The notes: generated by a model from the sequence alone, not told the origin. A DNA stretch of 64,000 nucleotides from Pseudolabrys sp. (GCA_017849615.1 JAFIGS010000017.1:372001-436000), one strand, 5' to 3'. Positions 27,926 through 39,413 are shown, counted from the first letter of the stretch. A program made the numbers and translations.

Positions 27926-29379
27926 GACGGCGGACAATGCCGCCGCCCCACGACGGTTTCATGACCGGGAGTGTGGCGGTCTGCCGCAGGCGCTAAGCCC
28001 TGCGCGAGCGCGTCAATAATGCGGGCCCACGAACGGATGCCCTTGTGGAAGCACTTGAGGTCGAACTTCTCGTTCGGAGAGTGAACCCGGTCGTCGTCGA
28101 GCGCGAAGCCGACCATCAGCGCATCCATGCCAAGCACGTTTTTGAAGTCAGAGACAATCGGGATCGAACCGCCGGCGCCGACGGTGACCGCCTTCTTGCC
28201 CCACTCCTCGCCGAGCACCTCGCGGGCCTTGTTGAGCGCCGGATTGTCGAACGACAATTGCAGCGCCGCGCCGGCGCCAAAATTGCCGAACTCTGCCTTG
28301 CAGTCGTCCGGCAGGCGGTCGCGGACGAACTGCCGGAAGGCCGCCTTGATCTTGTCGGGGTCCTGCCGGCCGACGAGACGGAATGAGACCTTGGCCGAGG
28401 CTTCGCCCGGGATGACGGTCTTGGCGCCCTCGCCGGTGTAGCCGCCAATGATGCCGTTGATCTCGGCGGTCGGCCGCGTCGTGATCTGCTCGATGAGCAG
28501 GCGGCCCTTCTCACCGGCCGAATGCTTCAGCCCGATCGGGCCGAGGAACGTCTCCTCGGTGAGGCCGAGCGCCGCGAGGTCGGCCTTGATGTCCGCCGGC
28601 AGGTCATCGACGCCGTCATAGAAGCCGGGAATGGTGACGCGGTTGTTGTCGTCCCACATCGCGCCGAGAATTCTGGCAAGCAACCGAATAGGATTCTGCG
28701 CCGCGCCGCCGAACTGGCCGGAATGCAGATCGCGGTCGGCGCAGGTGATCTTCACTTCCTCATAGATCAGACCGCGCAACGAGGTGGTGATCGCCGGGGT
28801 ATTCGCATCCCACATCGCCGTATCGCAGACCAGCGCCAGGTCGGCCTTCAACTCGGCGGCATTATCGCGCACGAAAATCGGCAGGTTCTTCGAGCCGCAT
28901 TCCTCCTCGCCCTCGATCATGGCGGTGACGTTCAGCGGCAGCTTGCCGGTCACCGCCTTGTAGGCACGGCAAGCCTCGATAAAGGTCATGAACTGGCCTT
29001 TGTCGTCGCAGGCGCCGCGCGCGACGATAATCTTGCGACCGTCCGGCAGCGTGTCGATGCGCGGCTCGAACGGCGGCGTCCTCCAGAGATTGAGCGGATC
29101 GACCGGCTGGACGTCGTAATGCCCGTAGAACAGCACATGCGGGGCTTTCGCGCCGTTTGCCTTGCCAACGACGACGGGGTGACCCGCGGTCGGCCGCACG
29201 CTCGCATCAAATCCGATGGACTTGAGGTCGGCAGCGACGTATTCCGCCGCCGCACGGCACTGCTCCGCGAACGCCGGATCGGTCGACACCGACGCGATCC
29301 GCAACAAGGCGAACAACCGCTCGACGCTTCGGTCGATATCGCCGTCGATATGGGCCAAAACGTCGTCGAGCGTGCTCAT
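27922..29379 (-). CDS. M20 family metallopeptidase (dipeptidase)
   Basis: A 485-residue cytosolic zinc peptidase of the M20/M25/M40 superfamily. Metal-site motifs are FYGHYDVQP, GACDDKGQ (bridging Asp), EGEEECGS (catalytic and metal Glu), CDTAMW and DDRVHSPNEKF (metal His). The lid domain contains TTRPTAEINGIIGGY. It likely hydrolyses di- or tripeptides. ATG 29379 (MSTLDDVLAH) chosen. A C-terminal extension of about 20 residues reaches over the ppk2 start, coupling the two genes. Confidence 0.9.
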   Translation of the reverse strand: MSTLDDVLAHIDGDIDRSVERLFALLRIASVSTDPAFAEQCRAAAEYVAADLKSIGFDASVRPTAGHPVVVGKANGAKAPHVLFYGHYDVQPVDPLNLWRTPPFEPRIDTLPDGRKIIVARGACDDKGQFMTFIEACRAYKAVTGKLPLNVTAMIEGEEECGSKNLPIFVRDNAAELKADLALVCDTAMWDANTPAITTSLRGLIYEEVKITCADRDLHSGQFGGAAQNPIRLLARILGAMWDDNNRVTIPGFYDGVDDLPADIKADLAALGLTEETFLGPIGLKHSAGEKGRLLIEQITTRPTAEINGIIGGYTGEGAKTVIPGEASAKVSFRLVGRQDPDKIKAAFRQFVRDRLPDDCKAEFGNFGAGAALQLSFDNPALNKAREVLGEEWGKKAVTVGAGGSIPIVSDFKNVLGMDALMVGFALDDDRVHSPNEKFDLKCFHKGIRSWARIIDALAQGLAPAADRHTPGHETVVGRRHCPPS

Positions 29380-29812
29380 CAATACGGTCCTTTTCAAAAG
29401 CTTCGTCGCGGCAGAGCTCAAAACCGGAGCAAGAATGAGCCTACGACCTTCGTTACCCCACGTTCGAGGCGCGACATTCAGATACTCTTAAGCGATATCG
29501 GTCAAGACGGCGCCCCGCGCAGCCATGTGCGCATAAAAACGCCATATCGGACCTGCATCACGTATCATCACGCCGAAGAAGCTGTCGCAAATTCCGAATG
29601 TTGCATCCGATTTGACGCAAATCCCGATCAGTATCCTGAATCTCATATGTGACGGCCATCACATCCCGTCGGTATCCGGTGCCGTACCAGTTGCAGCGTC
29701 GCAATACGCCGCGACATTTACGCGCCGGGGTATCGCATCATGCTTGTCAAGGTCGACAAAACGTTCAATATCATTTGCAAACTCCGCCAACAGTGCGGAG
29801 CGTGAGGAGACC
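29380..29812. other. Divergent intergenic region
   Basis: A 433-base promoter gap between the dipeptidase-ppk2 operon and the next rightward gene. It is A+T-richer than average and contains the CRP/FNR-type palindrome annotated separately. No RNA gene is recognised. Confidence 0.5.
29647..29664. promoter_or_regulatory. CRP/FNR-superfamily operator palindrome
   Basis: ATGTGACGGCCATCACAT: a TGTGA-N6-TCACA site extended by one matching base pair on each side, the textbook CRP half-sites and spacing. It is 149 bases upstream of the 29813 gene and about 270 upstream of the dipeptidase start, so either could be the target. Confidence 0.6.
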
Positions 29813-30172
29813 ATGAACGATCTGGTTGCGCGTCTTGTTGCCAATGTCGGTATCGACCAGGCAACCGCCGAAAAATGCGTCGGCATCATTCTCGATTTCC
29901 TGCAGAAGGAAGGCCCCGCCGACAAGGTGCAGGCTTTGATCGACAGCCTGCCCGGCGGCAATGCCTTGCTGCAGGCCGAGCAGAGCAGCGGAGGACTGTT
30001 TTCCATGGGCGGTCTGATGGGCGCCGGCAGCCGCATGATGGCGGCGGGCCTGAGCATGGGTCAGGTGCAGTCGGTTACGAAGGAAACCATCTCTTTCGCC
30101 CGCGAGAAGATCGGCGAAGACGCCATCGGCGAAATCGTCGGTTCTATCCCGGGCCTCGGCCAGTTCGTCTGA
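29813..30172 (+). CDS. Small helical protein of unknown function
   Basis: A 119-residue protein preceded by a good GAGGAGA ribosome site. It reads MNDLVARLVANVGIDQATAEKCVGII..., with a helical N-terminal half (three predicted helices), a glycine/methionine-rich middle (GGLFSMGGLMGAGSRMM) and a helical C-terminus ending IPGLGQFV. Related proteins in Bradyrhizobium relatives are hypothetical as far as I recall. The DUF4332 gene follows 50 bases downstream; the pair may be co-regulated from the CRP-type site. Confidence 0.7.
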   Translation: MNDLVARLVANVGIDQATAEKCVGIILDFLQKEGPADKVQALIDSLPGGNALLQAEQSSGGLFSMGGLMGAGSRMMAAGLSMGQVQSVTKETISFAREKIGEDAIGEIVGSIPGLGQFV

Positions 30173-30222
30173 CGCCAAGCGTCCTGCAACCAAGCACATT
30201 TGTACCGCGTCCGGAGTTCTGC

Positions 30223-30636
30223 ATGTCCTATCCCATCACCGACATTCAGGGAATCGACGGCAATGTCGCCGCCGCTCTCAAGTCGGCGGGGATACGCTCG
30301 ACCGGCGCGCTGCTGGACAAGGCTAGCACCGTGAGGGGCCGCCGGCTGCTGGCCGAAATGACCTCCTTCGACGAAAAGCAGCTACTGTGCTGGGCCAATG
30401 TCGCCGACCGCATGCGGATCAAAGGCGTCAGCAAGGAATATGCGGCGCTGCTGCACTACGCCGGCGTCGATACGGTGAAGGAACTGGCGCACCGCAACGC
30501 CAGGAACCTCGCGGCGGCCATGGCCAAGGCCAATGAAGATCATCAGATCGTCCGGTTCCTGCCCTCCGAGAAGATCGTCGAGCGCTGGATCGAGCACGCC
30601 AAGAAGCTGCCGCTGAAGATTTCCTACCGGCGCTAG
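30223..30636 (+). CDS. DUF4332 domain-containing protein
   Basis: A 137-residue cytoplasmic protein with two helix-hairpin-helix-like repeats: ITDIQGIDGNVAAALKSAGI followed by TRGRRLLAEMTSF-like, and MRIKGVSKEYAALLHYAGVDTVKELA. This is the DUF4332 arrangement. HhH motifs often contact DNA or other proteins; no function is assigned. ATG 30223 follows CCGGAG. It sits between the 29813 gene and folP. Confidence 0.8.
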   Translation: MSYPITDIQGIDGNVAAALKSAGIRSTGALLDKASTVRGRRLLAEMTSFDEKQLLCWANVADRMRIKGVSKEYAALLHYAGVDTVKELAHRNARNLAAAMAKANEDHQIVRFLPSEKIVERWIEHAKKLPLKISYRR

Positions 30637-30696
30637 CCCTGTCCCATCCCGCGGCCCTGCTTGACAGCGTCCGGTGGGCCGCGTCATGCCACCGGC

Positions 30697-31563
30697 ATGG
30701 ATACGGCTCAAAAACTCGAAACGTCCGCTTCGGCGTCCCGCGCGGCCGAGCCTCTTTCGGCGCTGCTGGCGCGCGGCCGGCCGCTGATCATGGGCATTCT
30801 CAACGTCACGCCGGACTCCTTTTCCGACGGCGGCAAGTTTCTCGATCCCAATCGCGCCATCGGCCATGCCGAAGCGATGGTCGCCCAGAGCGCCGACATC
30901 ATCGACATCGGCGCGGAATCCACGCGGCCCTATGACGGCATGAAGCCGGTCAGCGCCGCGGAGGAAATGGAGCGGCTCGCGCCGGTGCTGCCGACGGTCG
31001 CCCGGCTCGGCGTGCCGGTCTCCATCGACTCGCTCAAATCCGAGGTGACGGCCTGGGCGCTCGACAATGGCGCGACCATCGCCAACGACGTCTGGGGCCT
31101 GCAACGCGATGCCCACATGGCCGAGGTGGTGGCGGCGCGCGGCGTGCCGGTGATCGTCATGCACAATCGCGACGAGGCCGATCCGCGCATCGATATTGTC
31201 GCCGACGTCGAAGCATTTTTCGCGCGGTCGATCGCGGTGGCCTCCGAGGCGGGTATTGCCCGGGAGAACATCGTGCTCGATCCCGGCATCGGCTTCGGCA
31301 AGACGCCGGAGCAGAGCATCATCACGCTGGCGCACACCGCCGCATTCCGCAGCTTCGGGCTGCCGCTGCTGGTCGGCGCCTCACGCAAGCGGTTCATCAA
31401 TTCGGTGAGCCCGGCGCCGCCCACCGAGCGCATCGGCGGCTCGATTGCCAGCCACATCTGGGCTGTACAGCAGGGCGCGGCGATCGTGCGCGTCCACGAC
31501 GTCGCCGCGACGGTGCAGGCCTTGCGCGTCCTCGCCGCCATCGAGAAAGGAAGCGCGCCGTGA
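30697..31563 (+). CDS. folP: Dihydropteroate synthase
   Basis: A 288-residue TIM-barrel enzyme that condenses p-aminobenzoate with hydroxymethyl-dihydropterin pyrophosphate in folate synthesis; the sulfonamide target. Signatures: MGILNVTPDSFSDGGKF, IDIGAESTRP, SIDSLKSEV, NDVWGLQ, DPGIGFGK and GASRKRFI. ATG 30697 (MDTAQKLE) is used rather than TTG 30661. It overlaps folB by GTGA and heads a three-gene folate operon. Confidence 0.96.
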   Translation: MDTAQKLETSASASRAAEPLSALLARGRPLIMGILNVTPDSFSDGGKFLDPNRAIGHAEAMVAQSADIIDIGAESTRPYDGMKPVSAAEEMERLAPVLPTVARLGVPVSIDSLKSEVTAWALDNGATIANDVWGLQRDAHMAEVVAARGVPVIVMHNRDEADPRIDIVADVEAFFARSIAVASEAGIARENIVLDPGIGFGKTPEQSIITLAHTAAFRSFGLPLLVGASRKRFINSVSPAPPTERIGGSIASHIWAVQQGAAIVRVHDVAATVQALRVLAAIEKGSAP

Positions 31564-31934
31564 CCGACCGCATTTTCATTCGTGGCCTCACCCTGCACGC
31601 CTATCACGGCGTCATGCCGCATGAGGGCAAGGTCGGACAGACCTTCACCATCGATCTCGATCTCGACATCGACCTGTCGGAAGCAGCGCGCACCGACAAG
31701 GTCAAGGACACGGTGTCCTATGCCGACGTCGCGCAATGCGTGGAGAAGGCCTTCACCGGCCAGCGCTTCCGGCTGATCGAAGCGGCCGGCGGCGCGGTCG
31801 CCGACGCGGTGCTCGCGGCTTTCCCGCGCGTGCAAAAGATCGCGGTGACGATCCACAAACCGCATGCGCCGATCGCGGCGACCTTCACCGACGTCGGCGT
31901 GATGCTCACGCGCAGCCGTGCCAAGGGCAAATGA
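31560..31934 (+). CDS. folB: Dihydroneopterin aldolase
   Basis: A 124-residue enzyme that cleaves dihydroneopterin to hydroxymethyl-dihydropterin and glycolaldehyde. The motifs LTLHAYHGVMPHE and the catalytic-region KPHAPIAATFTDVGV are clear, and it has normal family length. It starts at GTG 31560 within the folP stop and ends within the folK start (ATGA), so translation of the three enzymes is tightly coupled. Confidence 0.95.
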   Translation: MTDRIFIRGLTLHAYHGVMPHEGKVGQTFTIDLDLDIDLSEAARTDKVKDTVSYADVAQCVEKAFTGQRFRLIEAAGGAVADAVLAAFPRVQKIAVTIHKPHAPIAATFTDVGVMLTRSRAKGK

Positions 31935-32422
31935 CCCGCGCCTACCTCGCGCTGGGCGGCAATGTCGGCGACAGCCGCGCCCTGCTCGCGCGCGCCGTGG
32001 ATATACTGGCGCAGACGCCGGGCGTGACGCTGGCCGCCCGCTCGTCCGACTACAGAACCCCGCCCTGGGGCGTCACCGAGCAAGCGCCTTTCATCAATCT
32101 CGCCATCGCCATCGACACCACGCTGGCGCCGCTGGCGCTTCTGACGCGGGTCCAGGAGGTCGAGCGCGCGCTTGGCCGCGACCGGGCCAACGAACAGCGC
32201 TGGGGCCCGCGTACGGTGGACATCGACATTATCGCCTATGGCGACCTCACCCTGAATGAGCCGGGGCTGGAATTGCCCCACCCGCGTCTGTTCGAGCGCG
32301 CCTTCGTGCTGATGCCGCTGGCCGAGATCGCGGCCGGTGGGCGGATCGCCGGGCGCGACCTCCGGGAGGCGCTGCGGGGCGTCGATACCGCCGGGATCGA
32401 GCGCCTGCCGCCGCGCGCCTGA
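31931..32422 (+). CDS. folK: HPPK, 2-amino-4-hydroxy-6-hydroxymethyldihydropteridine pyrophosphokinase
   Basis: A 163-residue kinase that pyrophosphorylates the pterin using ATP, feeding FolP. Signatures: YLALGGNVGD, RSSDYRTPPWG, FINLAIAI, ERALGRDR and RWGPRTVDIDIIAYG. It starts at ATG 31931, overlapping folB. Last gene of folPBK. Confidence 0.96.
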   Translation: MTRAYLALGGNVGDSRALLARAVDILAQTPGVTLAARSSDYRTPPWGVTEQAPFINLAIAIDTTLAPLALLTRVQEVERALGRDRANEQRWGPRTVDIDIIAYGDLTLNEPGLELPHPRLFERAFVLMPLAEIAAGGRIAGRDLREALRGVDTAGIERLPPRA

Positions 32423-32483
32423 GGCCGGCAGGCTTGTCATATCGCAATAGCGAGATGGCTTCTTCTATGGCAGTTTGCCGCCC

Positions 32484-34346
32484 ATGAGCACCCCCAAGAC
32501 CAACGCCAAGTCCCTGTCCCTCGCCGCCGAATTTCCGCCGACCGACGCCGCCGCGTGGCGCAAACTGGTCGATGCCGCCCTCAAGGGCGCGTATTTCGAC
32601 AAGCGCCTTGTCACGCGGACCTATGACGGCCTGCGCGTCGAGCCGCTCTACCCCCGCGCCAGGGACGCTCATGCCGTAGCCGGCCGCGCGGCCGGCGCGC
32701 CATGGCAGGTGGCTCAGCGGGTCGATCATCCCGATGCGGTGGAAGCGAACAAGCAGGCGCTGATCGACCTCGAGAACGGCGCCACCGCCCTGTCGCTGGT
32801 CTTCGCCGGCTCGATCGGCGGCTACGGCTACGGGCTCGGCGGCTCCGAGCAGACCATCGCCCGCGCGCTGCGGGATGTCTGGCTCGATGCCGTGGCCATC
32901 GAGACCGATTTCAGCGCACAGGAAAAGGAATCCGGGCTCAATCTCGCCAGGGCGGTGAAGGCGCGCGGCATCGATCCGGCGGCGACGCAGATCCGTTTCG
33001 GCCACGATCCGCTCGGGCTGATGACGCGCAACGGCGCCGCGCCGCGGCCCTGGGCCGAGACCGCCAAACTGCTGGCCGGCTTCGCCGCCGATCTCGCGGG
33101 ACAAGGCTTCAAGGGTCCGTTCGCGGTCGCCGATGGCCGCGCGGTGCATGCCGCCGGCGGCTCGGAAGCGCAGGAGCTTGCTTTCGCGCTCGGCAACGCC
33201 GTGGCTTATCTGCGCATGTTCGCGGACAGCGGCGTGCCGCTCGACAAGGCGCGCGAGCTGATCTTCTTCCGCCTCGCCGCCGACGCCGACGAGTTCATGA
33301 CCGTCGCCAAATTCCGCGCCTTGCGGAAGCTGTGGGCGCGCGTCGAGGAAGCGAGCGGGCTGGCGCCGAAGCCGGCTTTCGTCTCGGCCGAGACGGCGTG
33401 GCGCATGATGACGCAGCGCGATCCTTACGTGAACATGCTGCGCACCACGATTGCGATCACGGCCGCCGGCGTCGGCGGCGCGGACGCTGTCACGGTGTTG
33501 CCGTTCACGCAGGCGCGCGGCCTGCCCGATGCATTTGCCCGAAGGGTCGCGCGCAACCAGCAGCTCATCCTGCTCGAAGAGTCGAACCTCTACCGCGTCG
33601 CCGATCCGGCGGCCGGCGCCGGCGGCATCGAGACGCTGACGACGCAACTGGCCCAGACCGCGTGGGCACTGTTTCAGGAGATCGAGAAAGCCGGCGGCGC
33701 GGCCGACGCCATTGCAGAGGGTGTGGTCCAGAAGAAGGTCGCCGAAACGCGCAAGGCGCGCGAGGCTAATGTCGCCCGCCGCAAGGATCCGCTCACCGGC
33801 GCCAGCGAATTCCCCCATCTCGGCGAGGCCGAGGTCAAGGTCCTCGGCGTGCCACGCGTGACCGTTGCGCCCATCGCCGGCGCGATCACCTTCCCTGCCC
33901 TCGACGCCATACGGCTTGCCGCGCCGTTCGAGGCGCTCCGCGACAAGTCCGACGCGCTGGCGCGCAAGACCGGCGCGCGGCCGAAAGTGTTTCTCGCCAC
34001 GCTCGGCAAGCTCTCCGACTTCACCGCGCGCGCGGGCTTCGCCCGGAATTTGTATGAAGCGGGCGGCATCGAGGCGATCGTCAGCGACGGCTACAAGGAT
34101 CGCGCCGAGATGGTCACGGCGTTCAGGAAATCGGGAACGAAGCTCGCCTGCCTCTGTTCATCGGACAAGGTGTATGAGGCCGAAGCGGTCGAGGCCGCGA
34201 CGGAACTCGCCGCCGCCGGCGCCACCGTGCATCTGGCCGGCCGCCCGGGCGATCTCGAAGCGACGCTGAAGGATGCCGGCGTGACGGCGTTCATCTATGT
34301 CGGTAGCGAAGTGCTTTCGACCTTGCAGGCCGCGTATGATATATAA
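32484..34346 (+). CDS. mutA: Methylmalonyl-CoA mutase, small (non-catalytic) subunit
   Basis: A 620-residue subunit of the heterodimeric B12-dependent mutase that interconverts methylmalonyl-CoA and succinyl-CoA. It has the mutase barrel (PPTDAAAWRKLVDAALKGA, TRTYDGLRVEPLYPR, GYGYGLGG) and a degenerate C-terminal B12-like domain that lacks DxHxxG, as expected for this subunit. ATG 32484 is preferred over an upstream TTG. Unlike most loci, a small membrane-protein gene lies between it and the large subunit gene. Confidence 0.92.
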   Translation: MSTPKTNAKSLSLAAEFPPTDAAAWRKLVDAALKGAYFDKRLVTRTYDGLRVEPLYPRARDAHAVAGRAAGAPWQVAQRVDHPDAVEANKQALIDLENGATALSLVFAGSIGGYGYGLGGSEQTIARALRDVWLDAVAIETDFSAQEKESGLNLARAVKARGIDPAATQIRFGHDPLGLMTRNGAAPRPWAETAKLLAGFAADLAGQGFKGPFAVADGRAVHAAGGSEAQELAFALGNAVAYLRMFADSGVPLDKARELIFFRLAADADEFMTVAKFRALRKLWARVEEASGLAPKPAFVSAETAWRMMTQRDPYVNMLRTTIAITAAGVGGADAVTVLPFTQARGLPDAFARRVARNQQLILLEESNLYRVADPAAGAGGIETLTTQLAQTAWALFQEIEKAGGAADAIAEGVVQKKVAETRKAREANVARRKDPLTGASEFPHLGEAEVKVLGVPRVTVAPIAGAITFPALDAIRLAAPFEALRDKSDALARKTGARPKVFLATLGKLSDFTARAGFARNLYEAGGIEAIVSDGYKDRAEMVTAFRKSGTKLACLCSSDKVYEAEAVEAATELAAAGATVHLAGRPGDLEATLKDAGVTAFIYVGSEVLSTLQAAYDI

Positions 34347-34354
34347 GAGAACAC

Positions 34355-34728
34355 ATGAGCGATGAGATGGCAAAGCTCGAGGCCGAGCGTCTGCGCCTGA
34401 TCGAAATGGCCAGTGCGGATGCACGTCAACGGCACGTCAGGGACTGCGTTCTGACGGGCGCGGGAGTCGTCGCGATTGGCGTCGTTATCCTGCTGCTGGT
34501 CAACGCAGTGTGGGCCGAACAGGTAAGTATTGCCGGACTGTTTGGGGCAATTGTCGCAACCGCGCTTCTTTTTTTCATTCTGTCTCGCAAGATACTCAAG
34601 GGAGCGCCGACAGCGACAGTAGCTGATCTTGCGTTTAGTCTATGGCCTGCGAGGTCAAATGACGCGATCCAGACCAAGCTCGCAGAGTACGAGATGAAGA
34701 TTGCACGCTTGAAAGCAGGCGGAAACAA

Positions 34729-34732
<4 letters not shown>
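34355..34732 (+). CDS. Two-helix membrane protein between mutA and mutB
   Basis: A 125-residue protein: acidic helical N-terminus ([19 protein letters not shown]), two hydrophobic helices (about 33-55 and 60-78), then a charged helical tail ([17 protein letters not shown]) that looks like a short coiled coil. No family recognised. It starts 8 bases after mutA and overlaps mutB by four bases (ATGA), so it is fully embedded in the operon. It is A+T-richer than both neighbours, suggesting a later insertion. Confidence 0.65.
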
Positions 34733-36882
<2,150 letters not shown>

Positions 36883-36901
36883 TTCGACGACAGGAATTCC
36901 G

Positions 36902-37684
36902 ATGAGGCCCCAGCTTGCGCTTCTCGTCCTTTTGGCCTTTGCGGCTCCCGCAATGGCGGCAGACGAGCCCAAGCCTGTCATCGCCAGCGAAGACAGGACC
37001 ATCGAAGCCAGCGTCGTCATCGACCCGGCCTTGAAGACCTATCCGGCGCTTTATGAAAAGCTGCTCGCCAGCGGCAAGCGCGAGTATGACAAGGCACGGG
37101 CCGAGGCTGCGGCCGAATTCAAATCGACGCCCGACCTTTTCAGCGATGGCCGCAAGTTCTATTACCGGCGCATCGACAAGCTGCGCAGCGCCATCGGCAC
37201 TTACGTCAGCGTTCTGCGTACGGACGACAGCTATCAGGGCGGTGCCCATCCCAATCACGTCATCGATACGCTGCTGTGGGACGCGCAGGCGGCGCGTTTC
37301 ATGAACATCAAGCCGTTCTTCAAGGAGATGGCGGACGGCGGGCCGACGCTCCAGCGACTTGCTCATCTCATCCGCGCGGCGCTGGCGGTCGAAAAGAAAG
37401 CGCGCGATATCGACGTGGCCGATCCGAACAAGGATCAATGGCTATCCAGCGTGAAGCCCAAGATCACCGACATTGGCGGCATCGCGCTGGCGCCGTCGAA
37501 CGAAACGGGCAAGAGTTCCGGCTTCGTTGTGTACTTCTCGCCCTATGCCGTCGGACCTTATGCCGAAGGTGAATTTGTCGTTTTCATTCCGTACAATTCA
37601 TTTCAGACGATGCTTTCAGCGAGCGGCGCGGCCTTGTTCGGCGGCATGCGCACCAAGGACGACGAGACTTTCGACGGTCGTTAG
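36902..37684 (+). CDS. Exported DUF3298/DUF4163 (RsiV-like) protein
   Basis: A 260-residue protein with a cleavable signal peptide (MRPQLALLVLLAFAAPAMAA). The body shows the DUF4163/DUF3298 pattern of RsiV-like proteins: YQGGAHPNHVIDTLLWD in the middle and VVYFSPYAVGPYAEGEFVVFIPY near the C-terminus. RsiV itself is an anti-sigma factor that binds lysozyme, but this protein has no transmembrane anti-sigma segment, so a direct analogy is unsafe. It lies 19 bases after mutB and may be co-transcribed. Confidence 0.75.
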   Translation: MRPQLALLVLLAFAAPAMAADEPKPVIASEDRTIEASVVIDPALKTYPALYEKLLASGKREYDKARAEAAAEFKSTPDLFSDGRKFYYRRIDKLRSAIGTYVSVLRTDDSYQGGAHPNHVIDTLLWDAQAARFMNIKPFFKEMADGGPTLQRLAHLIRAALAVEKKARDIDVADPNKDQWLSSVKPKITDIGGIALAPSNETGKSSGFVVYFSPYAVGPYAEGEFVVFIPYNSFQTMLSASGAALFGGMRTKDDETFDGR

Positions 37685-37844
37685 CGCGCCGGCCCTCATC
37701 GCAATGTCAAGTGCGCGGTTGCAACGCCCTGTTTGCGCCGCACCAAATTCGTTCGTCGACGATTGACCGACCGCCGTGCGGCAACCTAACATCCGATGAA
37801 TAATCAACCCGGCGCTCAGACCGGACAACAGGGAGGAGTTCCGC

Positions 37845-38837
37845 ATGACAAAGCTAACTCGACGCGACTTCATGGCCGCGACGGCGGTTGCTGGCGCTGG
37901 CTTGGCGGCAGGCGCCACGCCATCCTTTGCGCAGAATTATCCGACACGACCAATCCAGATGATCTGCCCGTGGGGCGCGGGCGGCGGCACCGATGCGACC
38001 TGTCGCATCGTCGCCTCGCTGCTCGAGCGGGACCTCGGCCAGCCGATCAATGTGGTCAATCGCACCGGCGGTTCCGGCGTCGTCGGCCATTCCGCCATCG
38101 CGACCGCGCCGCCGGACGGCTACACGCTCGGCATCGTCACGGTGGAAATCGCCATGATGCACTGGCAGGGCCTCACCCAGCTCACGCCGAAGGACTACAC
38201 GCCGCTGGCGCTGATGAACGAAGATCCGCCGGGCATCCAGGTGTCGGCGACTTCGCCCTACAAAACGGTCAAGGATCTCGCCGACGCCATCAAGGCCGCG
38301 CCGGCCGGCAAGTTCAAGGCGTCTGGCACCGGCCAGGGCGGCATCTGGCATCTCGCCCTCGTCGGCTGGCTGAAGGCGATGGGGCTGCCGGCCAATCACG
38401 TGGCGTGGGTACCCTCGAACGGCGCGGCGCCGGCCATGCAGGATCTCGCCGCCGGCGGCATCGACATCACCACCTGCTCGATCCCGGAGGCCCGCGCCAT
38501 GCTCGACGCCGGCAAGGCGCGCAGCCTCGCGCTGATGGCGCCGCAGCGCGCCGCCGCTTTCAAGGACATCCCGACCCTGAAGGAAGCCATGGGCATCGAC
38601 TTCACGACCGGCGCCTGGCGCGGCTTCGTTGGCCCGAAAGGCCTGCCGGCCGACATGGCGACCAAGCTCACGGCCGCGCTGCAGAAAATCTACGCCTCGA
38701 AGGAGTACAACGACTTCATGGCCTCGCGGGGCTTTGGCGTCCTCTGGGCAGACGCCAAGGGCTATGCCGACTTTATGGACAAGTCGGACAAGCAGATGGG
38801 CGAAGCCATGAAGGCCGCCGGCCTCGCCAAGTCCTGA
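37845..38837 (+). CDS. tctC: Tripartite tricarboxylate transporter, periplasmic binding protein (Bug family)
   Basis: A 330-residue substrate-binding protein with a Tat-type signal (TRRDFMAATAVAGAGLAAG, cut near PSFAQ). The mature start YPTRPIQMICPWGAGGGTD and the loops NRTGGSGVVGH and PDGYTLG are Bug/TctC hallmarks. It binds a carboxylate in the periplasm and delivers it to TctA/TctB. A strong GGAGGAG precedes ATG 37845. A hairpin follows the stop. The ligand is unknown; the location in a mutase locus suggests a dicarboxylate. Confidence 0.92.
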   Translation: MTKLTRRDFMAATAVAGAGLAAGATPSFAQNYPTRPIQMICPWGAGGGTDATCRIVASLLERDLGQPINVVNRTGGSGVVGHSAIATAPPDGYTLGIVTVEIAMMHWQGLTQLTPKDYTPLALMNEDPPGIQVSATSPYKTVKDLADAIKAAPAGKFKASGTGQGGIWHLALVGWLKAMGLPANHVAWVPSNGAAPAMQDLAAGGIDITTCSIPEARAMLDAGKARSLALMAPQRAAAFKDIPTLKEAMGIDFTTGAWRGFVGPKGLPADMATKLTAALQKIYASKEYNDFMASRGFGVLWADAKGYADFMDKSDKQMGEAMKAAGLAKS

Positions 38838-38848
38838 CGCAACAGACC

Positions 38849-38880
38849 GGCGCGCAAGGTCTTCCGATCTTGCGCGCCGT
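38849..38880 (+). terminator. Intercistronic hairpin between tctC and tctB
   Basis: A perfect stem of CGGCGCGCAAG with CTTGCGCGCCG around a 10-base loop, followed by only TTT. It is probably a partial terminator or mRNA stabiliser that leaves more tctC than tctBA message. Confidence 0.65.
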
Positions 38881-38932
38881 TTGCTGCCCCGGCCTCACCT
38901 GGATTTCTCCTGCTGAAGCTTCCGGAGCGACC

Positions 38933-39406
38933 ATGCGCGCCAATGACGCCGTCAATGGGCTGATCCTAATTCTTCTTGCCGTCGCGATGTTCGCCGTAAC
39001 ATCGACGTTTCCGGAATTCCCGGGCCAGCCTCACGGACCTGCTCTGTTTCCCCGCGTGTTGGCCTCGATCCTCATCATCTGCGGCGGGCTCCTGACCTGG
39101 CGGGGACTTGCCGCGCGCCGCGCCGGAGAGCGCTGGGTCGTATTGGCGCCGTGGACACGCGAGCCCTGGCGCGTCGTGAGCTTCTTCCTGATGCTGATCT
39201 CTTTGCTCGTCTACATTCTCGTCGGCGAAACGGTCGGCTTCATTCCGGTCGCTTTTGGCATTTTGTTGTCACTCTTCCTGTGGTTCGGCGTGCGGATGCT
39301 CACGGCCGTCATCACCGCCGTGATCGCAACGCTTTTGATCCACTGGTTCTTCTCCACCCTGCTGCGCGTGCCGCTGCCGCGCGGCTGGCTCGACCCTGTC
39401 CTGTGA
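38933..39406 (+). CDS. tctB: Tripartite tricarboxylate transporter, small membrane subunit
   Basis: A 157-residue inner-membrane protein with four hydrophobic helices, starting MRANDAVNGLILILLAVAMF and carrying the GPALFPRVLASILI segment typical of TctB. It pairs with TctA. ATG 38933 lies 7 bases after a CGGAG. Its stop is 7 bases before tctA. Confidence 0.9.
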   Translation: MRANDAVNGLILILLAVAMFAVTSTFPEFPGQPHGPALFPRVLASILIICGGLLTWRGLAARRAGERWVVLAPWTREPWRVVSFFLMLISLLVYILVGETVGFIPVAFGILLSLFLWFGVRMLTAVITAVIATLLIHWFFSTLLRVPLPRGWLDPVL

Positions 39407-39413
39407 GGCCATC

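Noticed and set aside
37796-39406. A 536-codon frame spanning tctC and tctB
   Set aside because: The N-terminal part is out of frame with tctC and low-complexity; tctB alone, from ATG 38933, is supported.
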